From the NCBI GenBank assembly GCA_934047225.1, contig OW203986.1, forward strand, positions 26,601,221 to 26,665,220: 64,000 nt of DNA, in the 5' to 3' direction. Both the position numbers and the translations under genes were made by a program. Under the pieces are notes generated by a model. That model saw nothing but the letters and a program-made list of their open reading frames with translations, searched no databases and was not told the DNA's origin. This document shows positions 57,075-64,000 of this stretch, in pieces; position 1 is the first letter of the stretch; each line of letters opens with the position of its first letter. This DNA comes from Ypsolopha sequella. Taxonomy: Eukaryota; Arthropoda; Insecta; Lepidoptera; Ypsolophidae.

Positions 57075-57454
57075 GTAAGACCGTCATGGAATAAGCCGTC
57101 CATCCTATAGTGCGTTTCATTATCTGTCGTAATGTTGGTGTAATAGGTCTACCAGAAACTAATTACAAATGTGGAATTTTAATTAAGTGGTTAGAAATTT
57201 TATCGCTATTACTTTCAAAGATGTCGTGATGGGCTAGAAATGAAATCACCTTTGCCTTTGAGGGCGATAGCGATAGATGTTGGAGTTGAACAATAAGGCC
57301 CATGATCTTGTGGCGCGTAGATTACGGTCAACGAAATAAATAAGTAAACAAGTCCAGCATAAACACTTTGATCCTTAGACCCACGAGTGAGAGATGAGAT
57401 GACTTTGTCAATACAACACACAGATGCACTTTTAATTATGTATTCCATCCATCC

Positions 57455-57790
57455 ATCATCCTAGTTCGTCTACTGCTGGACAAAAGCCTTTCCAGGACTT
57501 TGCCACTCCTGGCGGTCATCCTGGAAGAATTGCCCATACTCACACACGCTGGGCAGGCAGATTGGTGAGCGCGGTGCCGGAACCCCAGTGACGCCGCTGC
57601 CCGTCACCAGTCTGTTCCATATAAGGCCCGGCTATTAGGGATGGATATACCGCCATCCATCGGTCCCCAGGCATGGTGGGCCTCCAGGTTTTTTGCCCGT
57701 GAGCTGTCCTCTTACTCTCCCCTGAATTACTTCGAGGGGGTCTCCAAGTAATATGGTGGTACCTCCACAGTCGAGCCCGGCATCAGCTCT
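57455..57790 (-). repeat. Interspersed repeat, uninterrupted copy with GATG tail
   Basis: Reverse complement matches 4858-5102 joined to 22682-22757 with no gap at ATGACCGCC. It is the reference empty site for the 17.6-kb element. Located in Rab32 intron 3. Confidence 0.85.
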
Positions 57791-57899
57791 ACCACGGATT
57801 ATGTATTCCACATCTCATCAATAACTCGGATCGTGTACACGTTGCTACAGAGTGCGTTTCAGTTATAGGTATTGTAGGCAAAGCGTGTGAAATGATACA

Positions 57900-58050
57900 G
57901 AGTACTTTTGGTGCGGTGCGGGCAGCGTGTAACATAGCATCGCAACTCGTTGCATTGCAACGCGTAGCATCACAGCGCGTAGCATTATGATTCGTAACAT
58001 CGCAAGTCGTAGTAAAGCAGCGCGTACCATCGCGGCGCGTATCACAAGTG
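57900..58050. repeat. Degenerate minisatellite (GCGTAGCAT units)
   Basis: About ten 13-14-bp units of the type CGCGTAGCATCACAG / TCGTAACATCGCAA. Open frames on the - strand (MRAAMVRAALLRLAM-like) arise from this repeat. Confidence 0.7.
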
Positions 58051-58067
58051 TAGCATGAATTCATTCA

Positions 58068-58435
58068 TTGTTTTAGAACAACACTTGTACTTATCCACAT
58101 ATTACATATAACTTTATTATGCCCGACCGGTTTCGCTGTAAAGCATTTTCTAGGGCCTTTTACACATCCTAACTAACAAATAAATAATATACAGCACAAC
58201 CATGTCTAAAATGACGTGCAATAAATGAAACAACAAACAGACAGAAGGGGAATTTCAAATCAAAAATTTGTTTCATTTATTGCACGTCATTTTAGACATG
58301 GTTGTAATGTATATTATTTATTTGTTAGTTAGGATGTGTAAAAGGCCCTAGAAAATGCTTTACAGCGAAACCGGTCGGGCATAATAAAGTTATATGTAAT
58401 ATGTGGATAAGTACAAGTGTTTTTCTAAAACAATG
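58068..58435. mobile_element. Foldback with 165-bp arms
   Basis: Arms 58068-58232 and 58269-58435 are nearly perfect inverses (TTGTACTTATCCACATATTA, GCCCGACCGGTTTCGCTG, TTTTACACATCCTAACTAAC, CATGTCTAAAATGACGTGC) around a ~36-bp loop. The arm contains the CCGACCGGTTTCG block seen in the Penelope-type fragments, so this looks like a head-to-head fusion of two termini. The next bases (ACCAAGTGCCAACAATCAC) match the other end of that family. It lies in Rab32 intron 3. Confidence 0.85.
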
Positions 58436-59461
58436 TTTTATAAATTCCACCAAGTGCCAACAATCACTAGCATCTTCTATGAATTCATTCGCTTCGGTAA
58501 CACTTGTCTGCTACAGAAAGTTCTCTGCAAGCAAATTAGAAGCAACATATCTAGATCGGCACTGAATTAGGTTTCCATACTACTTAATTAAAATATCATG
58601 TGTCGACATTCGAGGTATAAATTGAAAAATTACGTATTTTCGTTCGGTTTTTTGGACAACTTCTACATATTTAGTAAGCATTAACAAACTCGGGTCACCC
58701 ACTTAAGAAGCTCCACCATGCTAAACATCAGTTTTGTATTGGATTCAGTTCCGTAAATGTAGACGGTAAAAATAAAAAAAAAAATATGGCGTGTTTTTTG
58801 ACTCAAGACAATTAATTACACTTTATAAATAAACATACTTTCAATCTTCTTTTAATCATAATGCTTTAAGAAATGCATAAATTTCACGAAAAAACCGATT
58901 CAGTTTGCATATTTCAAAACCGATTGAAACGAAACCAACACACGCAGATACTTACTAGAAAAAAATAAATTCAAAATAACAGAAGTTTTGCGTGCGTGGC
59001 ATCTGATTAAAGCAGGATAGACAGTTAAAAACAAAAGCGTTAGAGCAGGACTGAATTTTAGCATTGTGCAGCCTCTTAAAACGGGTCTTTTCCCATTTAC
59101 CTATGTAGTGCTATTTTCTAGTTGGTCTATCCGAGTTGACGGCAGTTTCTTTACTTTAATAATCCGGTTATAAACAATTAAAAGCCCTTTATTGTTTGAT
59201 AAAAACTAAAAAGTTTCTTTTAGAGAAAAAATGATTTTGTAAAACTCTCTGGAGAAGACCTAGCTTACACCAATATTTCAATTGAAAGTTAATGTGATCC
59301 ATCAATCTAAACTATATAACGGAAATTACTGACAAATAGTTTTTAAATTGGATTAAATATAAACTTCAATTGGTTACAATTCCAATACCTTTTTGTATCC
59401 TTTGAACTGAGATATTATGCTAACTTTGCTAAAAACAGTGGAAGAGAATTAGTTTTATTTA

Positions 59462-59632
59462 AAATTGTATCGATTCCGCGCAACACGACTTAACTTATTT
59501 GACAGAACTAAACTTAATTTGAGCCTTCTGTCTTTTTCTTTCCGTATCGAAAAGACAAAGACAGAACGCTTAAAATCAGGTTAGTCCTGTCAAATTAGTT
59601 AAGTTGTGTTTAGCCGAATCGACATCATTATT
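59462..59632. mobile_element. GTGTCGATTCGG-type MITE, compact copy
   Basis: Outer TIRs ATTGTATCGATTCCGCGCAA and AGCCGAATCGACATCAT, inner arms AACTTATTTGACAGAACTAA and AAAAGACAAAGACAGAACGC. Full-length hairpin without the extra DNA of 25802-26230. Confidence 0.8.
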
Positions 59633-59730
59633 TTGCAAATGTTCCATCAAGAACCAACAACGACAAGTATCAATTTCTTAAAATATCTTGATTGGCGTTC
59701 TTTTTTTACCACGTCTGTTTTTTTTCACAG

Positions 59731-59874
59731 TGTGATCAACAGAAAGAGGGCATAGTGAATCAGCCGGCGAAAATGGACGAATACTGCCGGGAGAAGGGTT
59801 TCGCGGGGTGGTTCGAAACGTCGGCCAAAGAAAACATCAACATCGAAGAAGCTGCCCGTTCATTAGTCAATAAG
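59731..59874 (+). CDS. Rab32: Rab32 exon 4 (G5 SAK motif)
   Basis: Starts CDQQKEG, completing NKCD (N142-D145), and carries GFAGWFETSAKENINIEEAAR. ETSAK at residues 172-176 is the G5 guanine-contact motif. FAGWFETSAK matches vertebrate RAB32/RAB38 closely. Acceptor TTTTTCACAG, donor GTAATA, both phase 0. Confidence 0.95.
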
Positions 59875-59942
59875 GTAATATAATTTAAAGAATCTCTATA
59901 GAAGGTTTATTATTATACAAGAAAGACTCGGTAAGAACTCAG

Positions 59943-60785
59943 TATCAGGGTTCGATGACCCTACGAGCTAGTTCACCGGTATGAGCCCTAAGAGATTAAA
60001 AAGGTACGAGTCAGTTCACTGGTATGAGCCCTGAGAGATTAAAAAGGTACGAGTCAGTTCACCGGTATGAGCCCTAAGAGATTAAAAATGTACGAGTCAA
60101 TTCACCGGTATGAGCCCTAAGAGATTAAAAAGGTACGAGTCAGTTCACCGGTATGAGCCCTAAGAGATTAAAAAGGTACGAGTCAGTTCACTGGTATGAG
60201 CCCTAAGAGATTAAAAATGTACGAGTCAATTCACCGGTATGAGCCCTAAGAGATTAAAAAGGTACGAGTCAGTTCACCGGTATGAGCCCTAAGAGATTAA
60301 AAAGGTACGAGTCAGTTCACTGGTATGAGCCCTAAGAGATTAAAAAGGTACGAGTCAGTTCACCGGTATGAGCTCTAAGAGATTAAAAAGGTACGAGTCA
60401 GTTCACTGGTATGAGCCCTAAGAGATTAAAAATGTACGAGTCAATTCACCGGTATGAGCCCTAAGAGATTAAAAAGGTACGAGTCAGTTCACTGGTATGA
60501 GCCCTGAGAGATTAAAAATGTACGAGCCGGTTCACCGGTATGAGCCCTAACAGATTAAAAATGTTCGAGCCAGTTCACCGATATGAGCCCTAAGAGATTA
60601 AACATGTACGAGCCGGTTCACCGGTATGAGCCCTAAGAGATTAAAATAGTACGAGCCGGTTCACCGCTATGAGCCCTAAGAGATTAAAATAGTACGAGCC
60701 GGTTCATCGCTATGAGCCCTAAGAGATTAAAAATGTACGAGTCAGTTTACCGGTATGAGTCCTCAAGTCCTGAGAGATTAAAAAT
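59943..60785. repeat. Minisatellite, 43 bp x ~19
   Basis: Unit GTACGAGTCAGTTCACCGGT then ATGAGCCCTAAGAGATTAAAAAG. Two main variants (AAGGTACGAGTCAGTTC and AATGTACGAGTCAATTC) alternate in blocks, and the right-hand units drift (GAGCCGGTTCACCG). Begins about 70 bp after the Rab32 exon 4 donor. Confidence 0.95.
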
Positions 60786-60917
60786 TAGCAACCATTTAAG
60801 CTATAAGCAATGGTTTTTTAAAACAAGCTATTTTAGTTTCAACAAAGTACTCGTAATAACCACAAACTTTATTAATTCGCGTCTTAAAATGGCTTTATTT
60901 CATAATAAAAAGTCACA

Positions 60918-60960
60918 ATTCTGACTGATGCCAGCATGATGCCCGAAATATATCTCACAT
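60918..60960 (+). ncRNA. Hammerhead-like motif
   Basis: CTGATGC at the core position, hairpin GCATGATGC-type, CCGAAATATATC, then TCACA pairing imperfectly (4 of 5) with TCTGA before the core. Same CGAAATATATC signature as 34400 and 49710. Probably a decayed Penelope-type terminus in Rab32 intron 4. Confidence 0.3.
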
Positions 60961-61357
60961 AACTTTATCATCATAAAGTTATTTTATTAAGTATTATAAA
61001 TATAAAAATCAACAATAAAATACAAAACAAGTCATTAAACTATATTTATTTATGATAAATAATACAACAATGAAGAAGTCGAATATTAAATGTAATTCTC
61101 AATAACTCTATTTCAATATTATTATAAAGCTCTACAATCCGTAAAGCTCTACAAATAGCATTAAATTGGTCATTTGAATAAGCGGCCTATTCATTTAACG
61201 TTCTCGTCTGGTATTCTACAAACTCGACCGAAACTAGGTGATTTAGGACCGAAAATATATAACATTTATGTCCTTGAAAGAAGAGGGATTTTTGGTGAAA
61301 TAGTCACGTTCCTTTTTTTTCGAGTTTCCTTTTAAAATTCAGTCTAGTTGGTTATTT

Positions 61358-62180
61358 GTTTTTAAGGTTTCGTAGTGCCTAAAAGTTACAAAAGGAACCT
61401 TTATGGTGACACTCCGTTGTCCGTCCGTACGTCCATATGTCACAGCCTCATAACTTTAGCAACGTTAAAGATAAAGACATGAAATTTGGCACAAAAATAT
61501 AATTAATTTGCCCACATATCACGATGTAAAAAAAGTATGAACAAACTGAAATTGTTCAAAGTATTTCCAAAACAAAAGTGAGAAAAAAATATTATCCTTA
61601 GAATACAATATGGGTATCAAATTGTAGATAGTAAAAAGTTCATTGTAAAAATATATACATTTACTATATTTACTGGCACTGGTGTTGAGAAATCTTAAAA
61701 AAAAACACAAAAATATGTATATTTCCCCCCTTGTCTTTGAAACTGGTAGACCGAAAAATATAAAAAAAATTACGATTATAGATCATAACTGTCCAATAAA
61801 AAAAACTATAACAATTTAAATAAAGTGAGAGACACAAATGAGAAATATAAAAAAAATTCAAATAAATAATAAAAATATTTTATAAAAATACAAATATAGG
61901 TATCAAATTGTAGGTATTAAAAAGTTGATTGTAAAAATATATAGGTTGGCTATGATTAATTGCATCTATTTCGAGAAATCCTTGAAAAACTATAAACAAT
62001 GTATGTTCATCTCCAAATACCCCCTTTATCTCCAATACTGGTGGACCGAAAAATATGAAAAAAATCATGGTAATATGCGTTTTCACGAAATTCAGAAATT
62101 CACAAAAAAAAGTTAAATTTATACTCCACAATACGGAACCGCACTTGCTTGACTCGCCCTTGGCCGGTTTTGTTGTTTGT
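61358..62180 (-). repeat. Repeat family R1, second double-unit copy
   Basis: Reverse orientation, from AAGGTTTCGTAGTGCC to CTTGGCCGGTTTTG. Contains the same duplicated ~250-bp block as 54712-55535 (CAAATTGTAGATAGTAAAAAG and CAAATTGTAGGTATTAAAAAG), so the doubled form amplified as such. Confidence 0.7.
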
Positions 62181-62592
62181 AGATTATACAAAAATATTGC
62201 AATGAGTCATCCTCGCTTGTCTTGTCTTATGCAACTCAGTGGAATATTTTGTGGCAGTTAAATTAATAGAGTAGGCTCTCAACTAAACGTGTTATTTGGC
62301 TTATCTATTTTAGAAGCAATTTGCATAAACAGCTATCGGATATGAACATTCAAAATGTCTCGTCTTTGAACAGTTTAAAGTCTTGTTAGAATTAAAATAA
62401 CCGTTGAAAAGCTTGCAGTTTAGTATAATATGTTATATTATAAACGCTTATAAAGGGTAGGTTTTCATCCAAAAAGCTGTATTTATTCAATTGGCAATCT
62501 GTCAAATTATCTAATTATTGTCAATCATCAGATAAGCTTCAGATAATGTGTGGTCATGTTTATAGAGCTCTTACTATTTAGAAGAACTTTTT

Positions 62593-62852
62593 CGATGGAA
62601 CCAACGCTGTAACGATGGAACCAACGCTGTAACGATGGAACCAACGCTGTAACGATGGAACCAACGCTGTAACGATGGAACCAACGCTGTAACGATGGAA
62701 CCAACGCTGTAACGATGGAACCAACGCTGTAACGATGGAACCAACGCTGTAACGATGGAACCAACGCTGTAACGATGGAACCAACGCTGTAACGATGGAA
62801 CCAACGCTGTAACGATGGAACCAACGCTGTAACGATGGAACCAACGCTGTAA
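62593..62852. repeat. Perfect tandem repeat, 20 bp x 13
   Basis: Thirteen identical units CGATGGAACCAACGCTGTAA. No mismatch seen. The 88-119 codon - strand frames with repeated VPSLQRWFHRYSVGSI are by-products of the array. Confidence 0.97.
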
Positions 62853-63810
62853 CCGCAAAAAATAAGCTGTTTCATAGAAAAGTGCAATACCTACTCGACC
62901 GAAATAATATAGAAAATCTCTAGCTCTGGCCCTGCTTTGCGGGGCCCCAAGGAAACCCTAGAACATCAATCTATATTCATAGGATAGGGAAGGTTGCTAA
63001 CTAGAATAAACAATTTTGATTGTTATTTAATATCATGGAAATTTCACTTTTTACGAGTCTTAAAGTTGCAGATTTAGGTTGTAAGAACGCGAATTTATTT
63101 TGGGTTTACGATATTCCATTGATATGTAGATGAAAATTTGATAATGGTTTGATGATAGGAAATAAAAATTGTTTTTTTTTTAGGCGAATGCTTCTTTGTT
63201 CGCGCCTAGTATGGCCGTGGGGCATAATTCAGAACTTCTGCGTCACTTCCGTGATCGACTTTAGAAATGAATTCATCAGATCAAGGCATTTTCGTATTTA
63301 GTGCTTGACAATAAGAGTAATTTGACTGGGGACTTCTTTCGTGAAAAAAAGTTTAGGATAACCTTTTATTTTTGACGAAAGATTAATTTATTTCTTATTA
63401 CCGATTAGTACGTTTTTAATCGTTCATTATTTGTTATTAGTTATCATTCATGATAAATAAACGTTTATTTGATCGCAATAATAAAAAAAACGACTCTTCT
63501 CGACAACTTAAACGAATTCTTTATGCTTTTCTCTGTGATTGACATCTTACGCCACAACATGAAGTGCTGAATAATTTTTATTAGTAGCTTTAATATTTTT
63601 GTTTTATTAGCAGAGCTCGGAATTAGGTAGTTTTATTTTTGAATTTGGAACTATTATGGATACAATTTTTACATTGTATATTTCTCAATTAGGAGAGTTA
63701 TTTAATTATATAATGATATATATTACCTACCCTGATATATAACCTACCCTAATTTATTGAAGGCGTTAAGTTAAAAAAATTTTTGCTCACAAAATTTGTT
63801 GTTGTTTCAG

Positions 63811-63936
63811 ATCCTTCTTAACGATAAACTACTTCAAAGCAACGACAGCAAAGATGGCGACAGAATCGCACTCGACCACAAGATAGCCAATGGCGAGAAT
63901 AGTCGGGCCAGCGGCAGCAAGTCCTGCGCATGCTGA
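63811..63936 (+). CDS. Rab32: Rab32 terminal exon (hypervariable tail and CAC)
   Basis: Starts ILLNDKLLQSND after acceptor GTTGTTTCAG (phase 0), continues LDHKIANGEN and ends SKSCAC then TGA. The two terminal cysteines (C230, C232) form the CXC geranylgeranylation signal that anchors Rabs to membranes. Length and position of the tail match RAB32. The 3' UTR continues past the end of the window. Confidence 0.93.
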   Translation: MLLNDKLLQSNDSKDGDRIALDHKIANGENSRASGSKSCAC

Positions 63937-64000
63937 CCAATCACAGAGCGCCATTCTCTCAATGGCCCAATGAGAGTACAATCCGTCTTGTACACACTTG

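Noticed and set aside
62528..62887. 88-119 codon minus-strand frames with repeated VPSLQRWFHRYSVGSI
   Set aside because: They are read-through of a perfect 20-bp tandem array, not a protein gene.

Overview
The window reads as repeat-dense, AT-rich nuclear DNA of an insect, most likely a moth or butterfly. Reasons: a split gene with GT..AG introns whose product is a near-canonical Rab32; many TIR/foldback MITEs; CTAG-ended Helitron-like repeats of the kind common in Lepidoptera; a Penelope-like element; mariner, hAT and LINE remnants. No bacterial-type operons, rRNA genes or CRISPR arrays are visible.

Host gene. One protein-coding host gene is supported, on the + strand from about 41.0 kb to the right edge: a Rab32/Rab38-family GTPase (the Drosophila orthologue is lightoid). 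Four shared exons (56045-56258, 56893-57074, 59731-59874, 63811-63936) encode the GTPase core and the CAC prenylation tail. Two alternative first exons both end in phase 0 and fit the same acceptor: a long CpG-rich exon (41013-42008) giving a 332-residue disordered N-terminal extension (about 553 aa in total) and a tiny exon (52955-52987) giving an 11-residue start (232 aa). A further exon-like segment (42036-42175) is coding-like but in a conflicting frame.

Left third (about 5.1-22.7 kb). The most striking object is a 17,579-bp unit, 5103-22681, bounded by two 4.7-kb direct repeats that start TGT and end ACA, flanked by a 4-bp duplication ACCG and sitting inside another repeat whose uninterrupted copy is at 57455-57790. 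It has the anatomy of an LTR retrotransposon but no recognisable gag or pol in its 8.1-kb interior. It resembles the large LARD-type non-autonomous LTR elements known mainly from plants. Its interior holds a duplicated ~0.8-kb module, a 3 x 205-bp tandem array, a tRNA-like promoter and G/C-balanced patches that look like captured exons, all on a strand that is very poor in G. The LTRs are almost identical except at one edge.

Middle (22.7-40.2 kb). Nested MITEs, an 893-bp hAT-type element with an 8-bp target duplication, a decayed mariner transposase, a 1.1-kb TA-flanked element, and a Penelope-like element with an intact 917-codon ORF (reverse transcriptase plus GIY-YIG endonuclease) and a complex inverted/direct terminal arrangement. 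Hammerhead-ribozyme-like folds are found in the Penelope tail and at other loci. LINE 3' fragments and minisatellites follow.

Right (40.2-64 kb). The Rab32 gene, whose introns carry many palindromic MITEs, a 165-bp-arm foldback, a 43-bp x ~19 minisatellite and a perfect 20-bp x 13 array. Everything was read by eye. Family names rest on motif recognition, and boundaries marked approximate may be off by some tens of bases.
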